A stretch of 64,000 nt of DNA from positions 556,388 to 620,387 of the forward strand of contig CBDBUX010000001.1 of assembly GCA_965212205.1 (NCBI GenBank). The letters run 5' to 3'. The stretch's first letter is position 1. Each line of letters starts with the position of its first letter. Under the pieces are notes generated by a model. It did no database searches, was not told where the DNA came from, and saw nothing but the letters and a program-made list of their open reading frames with translations. Positions 45,722-55,085 of the stretch are shown here, one piece after another. Source of the stretch: JAHEJJ01 sp965212205 (lineage in GTDB: Bacteria; Bacteroidota; Bacteroidia; Flavobacteriales; Flavobacteriaceae). The position numbers and the translations under genes were made by a program.

Positions 45722-47230
45722 ATGAAAAAGATTATTTTTTTCCTGGTGGGAATCACTTTTTGTATTTCCACATTCAGCCAGCAAAAGCCCAACATTCTTG
45801 TGATTTGGGGAGATGATATTGGCTGGGGAAATATCAGCGCATACAACCACGGTATGATGGGTTACCAAACTCCAAATATTGACCGTATAGCCAAAGAAGG
45901 GGCGTTATTTACTGACTGGTATGCCCAGCAATCGTGTACGGCCGGGAGAGCGGCTTTTATTTTAGGACAGCACCCCTTCAGAACCGGTTTGTTAACAATA
46001 GGCATGCCCGGTTCTGAACAAGGAATTCAGGACAGTCAGCCAACTATTGCTGAATTGCTTAAACCTCAGGGTTATGTTTCAGGTCAATTTGGGAAAAATC
46101 ATTTGGGAGATCAAGACATACACCTGCCAACTAACCATGGCTTCGATGAGTTTTTTGGTAATCTTTATCATTTAAATGCAGAGGAAGAACCCGAGACTTA
46201 TTATTATCCCAAAGATGCGGCATTTCATAAGGAATTCGGGCCACGAGGAGTAATCCGGTCTACGGCAGACGGCAGTATTGAGGATACAGGTCCCTTGACA
46301 AGAAAGCGTATGGAAAGGGCGGACGAAGAATTCACGGGTGCCGCCATAGCATTTATCGAAAAAGCACATAGTGAAGGAAAACCATTTTTTGTATGGCTAA
46401 GCGCCACACGTATGCATGTCTGGACACACCTAAAACCCGAAAGTGAAGGCGTAACAGGGATTGGATTGTACCCCGATGGAATGGTAGAACACGATAAGGC
46501 TATCGGACAAGTTCTTGACAAATTAGAAGAATTGGGGATCATTGATAATACCATTATCATGTATTCCACTGATAACGGTGCTGAAAAATTTACCTGGCCC
46601 GATGGTGGGACCACTCCATTTGCAGGTGAGAAAGGAACTACCTGGGAGGGCGGTTTTCGTGTGCCCTGTGCTGTTCGTTGGCCAGGCGTAATTAAACCTG
46701 GTACCGTATCAAACGACATCCATTCGCATGAAGATATGTTACCTACTTTGCTGGCTGCGGCCGGAGTGTCGGACATCAAAGAAAGACTGTTAAAAGGACA
46801 TTCTGCTAATGGTAAGAATTTTAAAGTGCATCTGGATGGGTATAATCTGATGCCATTATGGAAGGGAGAGGTAGATGAAAACCCCAGAAAGGAAATATTT
46901 TATTTTGATGCAGGAGGCAACCTGAACGCTGTTCGTTACAACGATTGGAAATTGCACTTTGCCATTATGGAAGGGGCTATAAATGAAGCTTATCGAAAAA
47001 CACCCTCATGGCCTATCGCAATTAATTTAAGAGCAGATCCCTTTGAAGTATCCTGGAAATCAGGCATGTATATCCGTTGGTTTGCAGACAATATGTGGAC
47101 CTTTGTTCCGGCACAACGGATTATAGGTCAGTTCTTGAAAACTTTTGCGGAATACCCACCGGTCCAAGGTTCTTCGCTCGGTATCGACAAGGTAGTGCAG
47201 CAGTTAGGATCTCACCCCCAGGGACAGTGA
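45722..47230 (+). CDS. Exported arylsulfatase (S1 family)
   Basis: A 502-residue sulfatase with signal peptide (KKIIFFLVGITFCISTFSQ). The metal-site motif is IWGDDIGWGN, and the formylglycine motif SCTAGRAAF has Cys72 as the residue to be oxidised. FGKNHLGD, ATRMHVWTH and STDNGAEKF complete the active site. The cysteine-type motif requires a formylglycine-generating enzyme, and one is encoded in the same cluster at 51487. The substrate is a sulfate ester, possibly of a marine polysaccharide or a lipid. The ATG at 45722 begins the signal peptide, so the upstream in-frame ATG at 45665 is unlikely. Confidence 0.9.
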   Translation: MKKIIFFLVGITFCISTFSQQKPNILVIWGDDIGWGNISAYNHGMMGYQTPNIDRIAKEGALFTDWYAQQSCTAGRAAFILGQHPFRTGLLTIGMPGSEQGIQDSQPTIAELLKPQGYVSGQFGKNHLGDQDIHLPTNHGFDEFFGNLYHLNAEEEPETYYYPKDAAFHKEFGPRGVIRSTADGSIEDTGPLTRKRMERADEEFTGAAIAFIEKAHSEGKPFFVWLSATRMHVWTHLKPESEGVTGIGLYPDGMVEHDKAIGQVLDKLEELGIIDNTIIMYSTDNGAEKFTWPDGGTTPFAGEKGTTWEGGFRVPCAVRWPGVIKPGTVSNDIHSHEDMLPTLLAAAGVSDIKERLLKGHSANGKNFKVHLDGYNLMPLWKGEVDENPRKEIFYFDAGGNLNAVRYNDWKLHFAIMEGAINEAYRKTPSWPIAINLRADPFEVSWKSGMYIRWFADNMWTFVPAQRIIGQFLKTFAEYPPVQGSSLGIDKVVQQLGSHPQGQ

Positions 47231-47329
47231 TGCAATTAGCATTGTTTATCTGGATAGAAGGCTGCCAGTTGCCCTCTGGATAAGGTATTCAATACGCTTC
47301 AGGACACCGGCGGATCCAATTTAAACATT

Positions 47330-47377
47330 TTATAACCTGGGATTTAACTTATATCCCGGGTTATAAGTTATACCCGG
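47330..47377 (+). other. Pair of mutually exclusive hairpins upstream of the barrel-protein gene
   Basis: TTATAACCTGGGAT (47330-47343) pairs with ATCCCGGGTTATAA (47353-47366), with one G-U pair and a nine-base loop. The right arm can instead pair forward: CCGGGTTATA (47356-47365) with TATACCCGG (47369-47377), with one bulge. No U-tract follows directly. The two structures cannot form together, as in attenuators. It lies 31 bases before the ATG at 47409. Confidence 0.35.
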
Positions 47378-47408
47378 TCTATTATTAATCAGTATTTACA
47401 GTTTTGAA

Positions 47409-48209
47409 ATGAAAGGAATTTTTGTACTTATCACCTTATCCACGATTTGCCTCGGATCATTATATGCACAGGATCAACAGAGTGCAGAAACCGGCGGACC
47501 TTCTGCCGAAGAACTTGCCAAATCCAATAATCCTCTGGCGGATCTGATGGCATTCAATGTGCATTATTATTTCAGACCATCCCTGAATAAAACAGAAGGC
47601 GGTTCTGCGCATACCACCTGGTTCCGCTTTGCCATGCCTACTGGCCCTGTACTTTGGCGTCTTTCTGTACCCCTTGAAAGTCGTGCTGTAGTAAACCAGA
47701 ATGTTAATTTTAGTCAGTCCGGCCTGGGGGATTTAGATATTTTTGCCGCTTATCTTATTAAGCAAGAGGCGAGTTTCACCTTTGGTATAGGTCCTTCAGC
47801 GACCTTTAATACGGCTTCAGATGAAACGCTCGGCACAGGTAAAAACACTTTGGGTGTTGCCGCTGTAGCCTTTGCCGTGCCCAGCCCTCAGATTCAGGTT
47901 GGAGGACTGGTTATCTGGAGAACCGACATAGGGGGAGATCAGGCTCGTGACGGAGTAAATCTCCTGGCCGTACAGCCCTTTTACTTTTTCCAATTGGGGA
48001 AAGGACTATATATTAGGGGGGCTCCTATTATACCGTTTAATCTCGAAAGTGGAAACTATCATGTTCCTCTTGGCCTGGGACTTGGAAAAGTCCTTAAAAT
48101 CGAAGACGTAGTGTTGAATTTCTTTATTGAACCACAACCGAGCATTCTTTCCCGCGGGACCGGCGAACCTAATTTTCAGGTTTTTGGGGGGCTAAATATG
48201 CAATTCTAA
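47409..48209 (+). CDS. Outer-membrane beta-barrel protein of the sulfatase cluster
   Basis: A 266-residue exported protein (signal ...LGSLYAQ). The mature part is made of alternating beta strands: WFRFAMPTGPVLWRLSVP, FGIGPSATFNTAS, LYIRGAPIIPFNL and a terminal strand ending in ...VFGGLNMQF, typical of an outer-membrane barrel. It resembles the 'neuromedin U-like' transporter-type barrels often found beside sulfatase and HAD genes. A substrate cannot be named. It is co-oriented with the sulfatase gene 178 bases upstream and precedes the HdeD-like gene by 24 bases. Confidence 0.75.
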   Translation: MKGIFVLITLSTICLGSLYAQDQQSAETGGPSAEELAKSNNPLADLMAFNVHYYFRPSLNKTEGGSAHTTWFRFAMPTGPVLWRLSVPLESRAVVNQNVNFSQSGLGDLDIFAAYLIKQEASFTFGIGPSATFNTASDETLGTGKNTLGVAAVAFAVPSPQIQVGGLVIWRTDIGGDQARDGVNLLAVQPFYFFQLGKGLYIRGAPIIPFNLESGNYHVPLGLGLGKVLKIEDVVLNFFIEPQPSILSRGTGEPNFQVFGGLNMQF

Positions 48210-48233
48210 ATAAACGTCGAAAAAAAATTAATC

Positions 48234-48809
48234 ATGAATACTACACCAACCGATAAAACGAGATTGAAAAAGGCAACTAAATCTATTATGACCATGGGTG
48301 GTCTGATCCTGCTCCTGGGTATTCTGGCTTTGATTTATCCCAACGGGTTTGGAAAATTTACCACCATCATTATCGGATTATTGATTATTACAGGCGGATT
48401 TCTGCGCCTGTTATTTGCCATTGCAGCTCCTTCCGTAGGCTCCATGATCCTCCGTTATCTATTTGCTATCTTAATGATCATTGCCGGGGTGGCCATGATC
48501 TCAAATGCAGCTATGGGATTGGAGGCGTTGACCTTGCTCATGGCTATATACTTCATTATCGATGGGGTAGCCGAAATTTTCTACGCCTATTCGTTGCGAA
48601 AACTTGGCCGTGGTAAATTCCTTTTTATCGGCGGGATCGCATCGCTGGTTCTCGGAATACTAGTGTATTCTAAATGGCCCGAATCCAGCCGGTATGCTAT
48701 AGGTCTTTTGCTGGGTATAAAATTCCTGTTCGACGGATTTTCCCTGACCACGATGGGATATTTGTTAAAAAAATCCATAAATCTTTTCCAGCAAGACCAT
48801 CCTAAATAA
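48234..48809 (+). CDS. HdeD-like (DUF308) membrane protein
   Basis: A 191-residue protein with six hydrophobic helices and the internal repeat typical of DUF308 proteins (GLILLLGILALIYP / GGIASLVLGILVYSKWP). The family is linked with acid and envelope stress, but its molecular role is not settled. It lies 24 bases after the barrel gene and 12 before the HAD gene, so it belongs to the same operon. Confidence 0.85.
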   Translation: MNTTPTDKTRLKKATKSIMTMGGLILLLGILALIYPNGFGKFTTIIIGLLIITGGFLRLLFAIAAPSVGSMILRYLFAILMIIAGVAMISNAAMGLEALTLLMAIYFIIDGVAEIFYAYSLRKLGRGKFLFIGGIASLVLGILVYSKWPESSRYAIGLLLGIKFLFDGFSLTTMGYLLKKSINLFQQDHPK

Positions 48810-48821
48810 ATCGATCTTAAA

Positions 48822-49862
48822 ATGTATAGAATTTTTCATAAGGTAAGTATCATAGTTCCCTTGATACTGTTAATATATGGTTGCAGGCAGGAGAGCGTAT
48901 CGAAGCCCGATCTCGTTACTCCCGAAAATAGTGTGAGTCCAGATCCTTTACCATCCTGGAACGAAGGCGATACCAAAAATGCTATTATCGATTTTGTAAA
49001 TCGGGTTACAGTAGACGGGAGCCCCGATTTTGTTCCGGTAGCGAACAGGATCGCCACATTTGACAACGACGGGAACCTCTGGTCGGAACAACCGCTCTAT
49101 TTCCAGTTGTCTTTTGCGCTCGACCGTGTAAAGGAGCTGGCTTCAGATCATCCCGAGTGGAAGCAAAAGCAGCCCTTCAAAGGAGTGTTGGAGGAAGATA
49201 TGAATGCTGTATTAGCATCAGGGACACACGGACTACTCGAAATTGTCATGGCCAGTCATGCCGGTATGAGCTCCCTGGAATTCGACAGAATTGTTAAAAA
49301 CTGGCTGGCCACCTCCCGGCATCCCAGGTTTAATCGTCCCTATACAGAGCTTGTCTATCAACCTATGCTCGAACTATTGGATTTTCTTCGGGACAATGAA
49401 TTTAAAGTCTTTATCGTATCTGGTGGAGGCGTAGAATTTATGAGATCCTGGGTGCCCGAGGTATATCGGATACCTTCAGACCGGATCGTTGGGAGCAGTA
49501 TAAAAACCGAATTTTCATATGAGAACGGGGATGCCCGAATCCTTCGCTTGCCAGAGATCGATTTTATAGATGACAAGGCAGGAAAACCCGTGGGGATCCA
49601 TAAGTTTATTGGGAAAAAGCCCATTTTTGCTTCCGGCAATTCAGATGGGGATCTTCAAATGCTGCAGTACACGGCCTCGAATAGCTTGCCAAGTTTTATG
49701 CTTTACCTGCACCACACAGATGCGGATAGGGAATGGGCTTATGATCGAAAATCTCATATAGGTAAACTGGACAAAGGACTGAATGAGGCCGCAGATCGTG
49801 GCTGGACAGTGATCGATATGAAAAGAGATTGGAAATTAATCTATCCCTTTGAATTACACTAA
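48822..49862 (+). CDS. HAD-superfamily phosphatase, lipoprotein
   Basis: A 346-residue lipoprotein (PLILLIYGC). HAD motifs appear in order: ATFDNDGNLW (motif I, with the nucleophile Asp and the following Asp), IVSGGGVEF (II), a lysine in DDKAGKPVG (III) and FASGNSDGDLQM (IV). It resembles SerB-like/phosphocholine-type exported HAD enzymes. The location in the periplasm or on the outer membrane and the neighbours (cardiolipin synthase, sulfatase) suggest a role in removing phosphate from envelope or nutrient molecules. Confidence 0.85.
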   Translation: MYRIFHKVSIIVPLILLIYGCRQESVSKPDLVTPENSVSPDPLPSWNEGDTKNAIIDFVNRVTVDGSPDFVPVANRIATFDNDGNLWSEQPLYFQLSFALDRVKELASDHPEWKQKQPFKGVLEEDMNAVLASGTHGLLEIVMASHAGMSSLEFDRIVKNWLATSRHPRFNRPYTELVYQPMLELLDFLRDNEFKVFIVSGGGVEFMRSWVPEVYRIPSDRIVGSSIKTEFSYENGDARILRLPEIDFIDDKAGKPVGIHKFIGKKPIFASGNSDGDLQMLQYTASNSLPSFMLYLHHTDADREWAYDRKSHIGKLDKGLNEAADRGWTVIDMKRDWKLIYPFELH

Positions 49863-49952
49863 AGGCCAACTTTTACTCTTTTGGTAGCAAGGCGAATATT
49901 ATGCTACTGGCAAACCGAGCGGATTATGTACTTTTAACCTAGGACCTTTATT

Positions 49953-51386
49953 ATGTGGATCTATATCTCTATAATTGCCGAAGCCTTGCTGACCCTTACA
50001 GCATTGTATATGGTGATTAGGGATGGGACTAAACCCATACGTATATGGGCATGGATCCTGTTGATCGTTTTCTTACCAATAATTGGTGCGATCGCCTTCT
50101 TTTCACTTGGAATGAACCTGCGCAAAGAAAAACTTTTTGATCTGAAAAGGGAAATCGATTACGACCAGTTCGAAAAGTTTATCGCACACTATTCAGCCAT
50201 CGCCGAAGAAAAGGTGATTACAAGGGCCGACATTACTACCAAATACATTCACTTGATCAGGTTGCTGACCAGGGTGAACAGTTCTCTGATATCTTTTAAT
50301 AATAAGGTGCGTATTCTTCACGACGGGCCGGAAACTTTCGAGGCGATTTTTCAAGCATGTGAAGAGGCAAAGGAATATATCCACCTGCAATACTATATTT
50401 TTATCAAAGGGGAACTGGCAGATCGTTTTATTGAGATCTTTGAAAAGAAGATCAAAGAAGGAGTAGTTGTACGCATTATTTATGATGCTGTTGGGAGTTT
50501 TGAGGCCAAACAAAGCCACCTTCGCAGGTTAAGGGATATAGGAGCTCATGTGCTACCTTTTATGCCCGTCCGGTTCGGACGACTAGCACGACTTAATTAT
50601 AGAAATCATCGAAAAATTCTGGTTGTCGATGGTCATGTAGGCTTTACCGGCGGGATTAATGTGGATGATAAGTATATCAAAGACGACCCGGTTCTGGGGC
50701 ATTGGACCGATACACATCTCCGTATCGAAGGGATGAGTGTTAACTTCCTTCACTTCGTTTTTCTGTCCGACTGGCTTTTTGTTGCCAAGGAAAACCTCAT
50801 AAAAGCCGCAATGCTACGAAAGTTCGACACTGTCGGAACCACCGCGGTACAGATTGTTTCGAGCGGACCAGATACCGACTATCCCAATATCCTCCAGCAA
50901 TATCTCTATATCCTTTATCAGGCCAAAGAATATGTGTATATCGTAAATCCTTACCTGGTGCCCGATGCCACCTTATCGCTCGCATTGAAAACAGTGGCGC
51001 TTAGTGGAATAGATGTGCGGATCATACTCCCTGAAAAATCTGAATCGGCCATGATCCATTGGACCGTGCGATCATTTTTGGGAAGGTTCCTGGAGGCAGG
51101 GGTTAAGATCTACCTCTATCAGGCAGGATTTATCCATTCTAAAGTGATCATTTCAGATGACTCGGTCTGCTCTATTGGCACGGCCAATCTCGATGTTCGA
51201 AGTTTTGAACAAAACTTTGAGGTGAATGCATTGATATATGATGAAAAGGTAACACTCGAAATGAAAAATCAAATGGTCCAATTTCTCGCATCGAGCAGAG
51301 TTCTTACTGTAGAGGAGCACAGGTCCAGACCCGCTTCGGATCGAATTAAAGAAAAACTAGCACGATTGTCCAGTCCGCTGATGTAA
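49953..51386 (+). CDS. cls: Cardiolipin synthase, PLD superfamily
   Basis: A 477-residue membrane enzyme with two N-terminal helices (residues ~1-55) and two phospholipase-D catalytic motifs: NHRKILVVDGHVGFTGG (~212) and IHSKVIISDDSVCSIGTAN (~395), both with HxKx4D. It joins two phosphatidylglycerol molecules into cardiolipin. Length and layout are typical for the bacterial PLD type. It lies 90 bases after the HAD gene and 100 before the formylglycine-generating-enzyme gene. Confidence 0.92.
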   Translation: MWIYISIIAEALLTLTALYMVIRDGTKPIRIWAWILLIVFLPIIGAIAFFSLGMNLRKEKLFDLKREIDYDQFEKFIAHYSAIAEEKVITRADITTKYIHLIRLLTRVNSSLISFNNKVRILHDGPETFEAIFQACEEAKEYIHLQYYIFIKGELADRFIEIFEKKIKEGVVVRIIYDAVGSFEAKQSHLRRLRDIGAHVLPFMPVRFGRLARLNYRNHRKILVVDGHVGFTGGINVDDKYIKDDPVLGHWTDTHLRIEGMSVNFLHFVFLSDWLFVAKENLIKAAMLRKFDTVGTTAVQIVSSGPDTDYPNILQQYLYILYQAKEYVYIVNPYLVPDATLSLALKTVALSGIDVRIILPEKSESAMIHWTVRSFLGRFLEAGVKIYLYQAGFIHSKVIISDDSVCSIGTANLDVRSFEQNFEVNALIYDEKVTLEMKNQMVQFLASSRVLTVEEHRSRPASDRIKEKLARLSSPLM

Positions 51387-51486
51387 TCTACGTTACAGAA
51401 GGATTGGAATTTAACAGGGTACGCATAGATATTCTGTCTATTAGGCGTATTTTTATTCTCCATTTATTATCCAAAAGTTTGCGTGT

Positions 51487-52602
51487 ATGAAATTTAGTAT
51501 CCTGGGAACAGTCGTCCTGATCGCGTTATTGTTCGGTTGTAATTCGAAAGAAACTACAAAAAAAACCGCTGAATCAGGAGAAGACTCTAAAGACTGTTGC
51601 CCTCCTTCGGGGGGCCGGGCTGCCCTTCTTACGGCGTCTGCTCCCCTTGATGATCAGGGTGTACCCAAAGGGATGGTTAAGATACCTGAAGGAACCTATA
51701 TGATGGGTGCTGAAGGCAAACTCGCACTTCCACGTGAATATCCAAAACATCCGGTGCATGTAAATGCATTTTATATTGATACGCATGAAGTTACCAATGC
51801 CGAATTTCAAAAATTTGTTGAGGAAACCGGGTATAAGACTATCGCAGAACGGCCCATCGACTGGGAGGAATTAAAAAAATTGCTTCCTCCGGGCACAGCA
51901 AAGCCTCCGGACGAAAATTTACAGCCGGGTTCCATGGTCTTCACTCCCAGGCCTGGGATAAAAGATCTTACCAATTTCTACCAATGGTGGGATTATATAC
52001 ACGGTGCGAACTGGCTACACCCTGAAGGACCGGATAGCAATATAGAAGGAAAAGACGACCACCCTGTAGTTCATATATCGGTTGCCGATGCGAAAGCATA
52101 CGCGAAATGGGCTGGAAAAAGGTTGCCAACTGAAGCCGAATGGGAATGGGCAGCCCGCGGCGGACTCAAAGACAAGACCTACCCGTGGGGAGACAAAGAT
52201 GTTAACGAGGCGCCATACGAATGCAATTCCTGGCAGGGTACCTTTCCAAATACAAATACTGCGGCAGATGGATTTGAAAAGAGGGCCCCGGTAGGGAGTT
52301 TTGCTCCCAACGGATATGGGCTATTCGATATGGGAGGAAATGTATGGGAGATTACCACAGACCTTTTTGATGTGAATTATTATAAAACCTTATCGACAGA
52401 AGAAATACTGGATAATCCCAAAGGTTCCACCAGAAGTTTAAACCCTCATGCACCCTATGGGGAACACACGGTCATAAAAGGAGGATCCTTTTTATGCAAC
52501 GATAGTTATTGTGCCAGTTACAGGGTATCGGCCCGCATGCCTTTGGAAAAAGACAGTGGGATGAACCATGTAGGATTCAGGTTGGTTAAGGACGTTGAAT
52601 AA
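51487..52602 (+). CDS. Formylglycine-generating enzyme (SUMF1 type), lipoprotein
   Basis: A 371-residue exported lipoprotein (VLIALLFGC). The FGE-sulfatase domain spans most of the protein: GMVKIPEGTYMMGAE, FYIDTHEVTNAEF, GKRLPTEAEWEWAARGG and GLFDMGGNVWEITTD. The catalytic pair Cys337 and Cys342 in GGSFLCNDSYCASYR matches the C-x4-C of the copper-dependent true FGEs, which many SUMF-like proteins lack. It should convert Cys72 of the clustered sulfatase into formylglycine. Since the enzyme is itself exported, modification would occur during or after translocation. A terminator follows. Confidence 0.92.
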   Translation: MKFSILGTVVLIALLFGCNSKETTKKTAESGEDSKDCCPPSGGRAALLTASAPLDDQGVPKGMVKIPEGTYMMGAEGKLALPREYPKHPVHVNAFYIDTHEVTNAEFQKFVEETGYKTIAERPIDWEELKKLLPPGTAKPPDENLQPGSMVFTPRPGIKDLTNFYQWWDYIHGANWLHPEGPDSNIEGKDDHPVVHISVADAKAYAKWAGKRLPTEAEWEWAARGGLKDKTYPWGDKDVNEAPYECNSWQGTFPNTNTAADGFEKRAPVGSFAPNGYGLFDMGGNVWEITTDLFDVNYYKTLSTEEILDNPKGSTRSLNPHAPYGEHTVIKGGSFLCNDSYCASYRVSARMPLEKDSGMNHVGFRLVKDVE

Positions 52603-52630
52603 AAAAACCCTTTTAAACACATTAAAAGGG
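52601..52630. terminator. Hairpin terminator between convergent genes
   Basis: CCCTTTTAA (52608-52616) pairs with TTAAAAGGG (52622-52630) around a five-base loop. Seven A residues on the left give a U-tract for minus-strand transcripts (SYLF gene). For the plus strand (FGE gene) the tail CTTGATCAATTTT is weaker. Confidence 0.75.
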
Positions 52631-52657
52631 CTTGATCAATTTTCAATAATATCTGCT

Positions 52658-53203
52658 TTATTCTACAGGAACAAAGCTGAAATGCTGCCCGCCTAGTGAA
52701 GCTTCGGCCATAATGCCTCCCTTAACACGTGTAAATACAGCAACACCTTCGTCGTATGCTACATCAAAAGAAGCTCCGGGTACAATGGCCACCGCTGAGG
52801 TTTGGGCACTGAATTTCAGATTCCCGTTTTTAAACTTATCAAACGCTTCCTTGTTCTGAAAGAAAATTACCTCGCTATACTGCTGTCCACCGGCTTGTAA
52901 ACCAAAAGAGCCTTGCTTTATTTTGGACCTTCCAACCGGAGTCCCATTCTGGAATACCACTCCTTCACCACCTGCACCACCAATCACAAAAGCCGCCTTG
53001 GTGATTTTTGGGTATATGGCCCATGCATAAGCCTGATCTTTAAAAGTTTTTAGCTTTGGGGCATCGGCGATCATGGTAGCCAATGCTTCACGAGAATCTT
53101 TTTCCAATTCGGGTTTCCACCCCTGGCTGTACGACACGCTTATCAATAAAAAGCTAATAGCGAAAAGAAAAAGGTGCATTTTTTTAAACACAAGTGTTTT
53201 CAT
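52658..53203 (-). CDS. SYLF/Ysc84-domain lipid-binding protein, exported
   Basis: A 181-residue protein with a signal peptide (FLFAISFLLISVSYSQG) followed by a complete SYLF domain: AYAWAIYPKITKAAFVIGGAGGEGVVF and GSFGLQAGGQQYSEVIFF. SYLF domains bind phosphoinositides or other lipids in eukaryotes; in bacteria they are periplasmic and of unclear role. Its own terminator is seen downstream. Confidence 0.85.
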   Translation of the reverse strand: MKTLVFKKMHLFLFAISFLLISVSYSQGWKPELEKDSREALATMIADAPKLKTFKDQAYAWAIYPKITKAAFVIGGAGGEGVVFQNGTPVGRSKIKQGSFGLQAGGQQYSEVIFFQNKEAFDKFKNGNLKFSAQTSAVAIVPGASFDVAYDEGVAVFTRVKGGIMAEASLGGQHFSFVPVE

Positions 53204-53343
53204 TATCTGTTATTTTAGGTTTTAGAATACTATAATAAATAGGCTGTTCATTTCCTATCGGCACAAACCGAACAGGCAGATAAAGATAGTAAATCTACAA
53301 GATTTTTCTCTAGAGATTCTAACAATCTCAATGTCGCCAACGA

Positions 53344-54022
53344 TCAGGATTTGTCGAGCGTTTTGGCTATGGATTTAGCGTAACTTTTGGCCGTAGCTAC
53401 TGCATTTTCCGGATTTTCGATCGAAGCCCTAAAAAGTCCTACCATTTGCTCATCTTCAGCCAAATCGAGATTAAAGGCAACCGAATCGAGCACATATACC
53501 TTGGAGGTGATGGTGAATTCATCGGTTTGTTCAACCTCTACGTCCTCAGTGGAGTAGGCCAGAGGATGATAAAAATAAGTATAGAATCCCCAACCGAGAT
53601 AAGTTGGCCGATCGATATAACCATAGTTTACAGATGCTTCATAGCCGCCTTCAACTGCCCGATCTGGTCTCTTCCTGTACATCTTTAAGAACGGTGAGTA
53701 CCACAGCGTCATAGCCATTGTCGTCCAGTATTTTTTTGATTTCCCCTTTTTCTTTATCAGAGTATTTTTTTTCAGGGTTGTAATCCGGGAATTTCATAAA
53801 ACTGGCTGTAGCTTTCATACCTGCTTCGTTCAGGGTTTTTGTAATCTCCCTTTCAAACGCCTTTCTTACTTCCAGATCGGATGTCCGGGCTACCACAAGT
53901 ATATTTTTACCCTCCACACTTTCACGGTCGTCTGCGCTCCAATTGTACAATACCTTAAAGCTCTTACAACTACCCAATATGAGTAGCAATGAGAGGGTTC
54001 CTAAAACCTTGAATGTATTCAT
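53344..54022 (-). pseudogene. Lipoprotein paralog with one frameshift
   Basis: Two frames join into one 225-residue lipoprotein (LLILGSCKSFKVL...) if one base is removed from the triplet at 53658-53660. The join reads ...QEETRS-AVEGGYEASVNYGY and makes the protein collinear with the 227-residue paralog at 43762, including the tyrosine-rich loop and the final strand-helix. Both halves are free of other damage, so a sequencing error is as likely as a real mutation. It is the last gene of a three-gene minus-strand group with a serine protease and another paralog. Confidence 0.7.
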
Positions 54023-54035
54023 AGTAATTTTGAGT

Positions 54036-55061
54036 TTATAATTTGGTGAATTTTCCCTGACCTATTTTTCCATTTCTGAGGATGGTCATACTGATGTCGG
54101 CTCCACTATTCGTCCTCGCAATTTTTTGTCGTATTTCGAAAATTGAGTTCAGGTCGGTAACCTTGATACCTGCCATTTCTAATATTATATCACCCCCAAG
54201 CAATAGATCGTCCCCATCAATGGTAGCCGGAATATATCCACCTTGCAGTCCCAGCTGACTGGCAGCTCCCTTGGAAGAAAGGGTTAATACCAGCAGACCT
54301 GATTCCTGAGGAACATTAAGTGCTGCCGCCAGACTGCCGTTCACCATCATGGATTCCATGCCGGCCCAAATGGTAGTGTCCTCCATCAGAAGTTTTTGGG
54401 CGACATTGGAGGACATCGCAAAGCCGATACCTTCAAACCCACCAGAATTGGTATAGATCCTGCTGGCAATCCCGATTACCTCTCCCTTCATATTGAACAT
54501 CGGTCCGCCCGAATTCCCGGGGTTGATCGAGGCATCGGTTTGCAGAAATTCGATCTTAATAAAATTGTTCATCAGGTTTTCAGGCGAGAAACGTCCGCTT
54601 AGTATTCCCCTGGATAAAGACTGCTTAAACCCATGAGGGGCTCCCAATACAAATACATCCTCACCGATGTCTACTTTATCAGAGTCACCGATGGGCGCCA
54701 CTTTCTTGTTTTTGATTTCGAAGTCACCTGCGATCTGCACCAGTGCTACATCGGCTTCCACATTAGAGCCCAGAACATTCCCCTGATAGACATCGCCATC
54801 GATAAATTCAATTTGTACTTCCTCGGCCGACTGCACCACATGGGCGGCGGTCCAGATAAGGCCATCATCAGAGATCAATACTCCGGAACCCTGTGAAGCC
54901 TGGGCTACCAATTCTACCTGGTTACCGCTTTTTTCCGGTGCTACACTTATGATGTCGATAACTACTACGGAAGAATTTACCTGTTTGTAGAGATCGGCTA
55001 ATTTTTGACTATTCACATTTGAGAATGCGAATAGTATGGTCAGAAGGATAAGTTTTTTCAT
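54036..55061 (-). CDS. Exported DegP-like trypsin-fold serine protease with PDZ domain
   Basis: A 341-residue protein with signal peptide (LLTILFAFSNVNS). The catalytic triad is His74 (WTAAHVV), Asp104 (EADVALVQI) and Ser184 (NPGNSGGPMF), with a C-terminal PDZ-like domain (LLGGDIILEMAGIKVTDLNSI) whose carboxylate-binding loop follows. It is shorter than DegP (one PDZ). It probably degrades damaged envelope proteins. It lies between two paralogous lipoprotein genes, 13 and 24 bases away, so the three are co-transcribed. Confidence 0.9.
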   Translation of the reverse strand: MKKLILLTILFAFSNVNSQKLADLYKQVNSSVVVIDIISVAPEKSGNQVELVAQASQGSGVLISDDGLIWTAAHVVQSAEEVQIEFIDGDVYQGNVLGSNVEADVALVQIAGDFEIKNKKVAPIGDSDKVDIGEDVFVLGAPHGFKQSLSRGILSGRFSPENLMNNFIKIEFLQTDASINPGNSGGPMFNMKGEVIGIASRIYTNSGGFEGIGFAMSSNVAQKLLMEDTTIWAGMESMMVNGSLAAALNVPQESGLLVLTLSSKGAASQLGLQGGYIPATIDGDDLLLGGDIILEMAGIKVTDLNSIFEIRQKIARTNSGADISMTILRNGKIGQGKFTKL

Positions 55062-55085
55062 ATGATTTTTTATACCAGGCGAAAT

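Noticed and set aside
51382..51397. Inverted repeat TGTAA-N6-TTACA at the end of the cardiolipin synthase gene
   Set aside because: Too short and without T-tract or promoter context; it occurs once and overlaps the stop codon, so chance is a good explanation.
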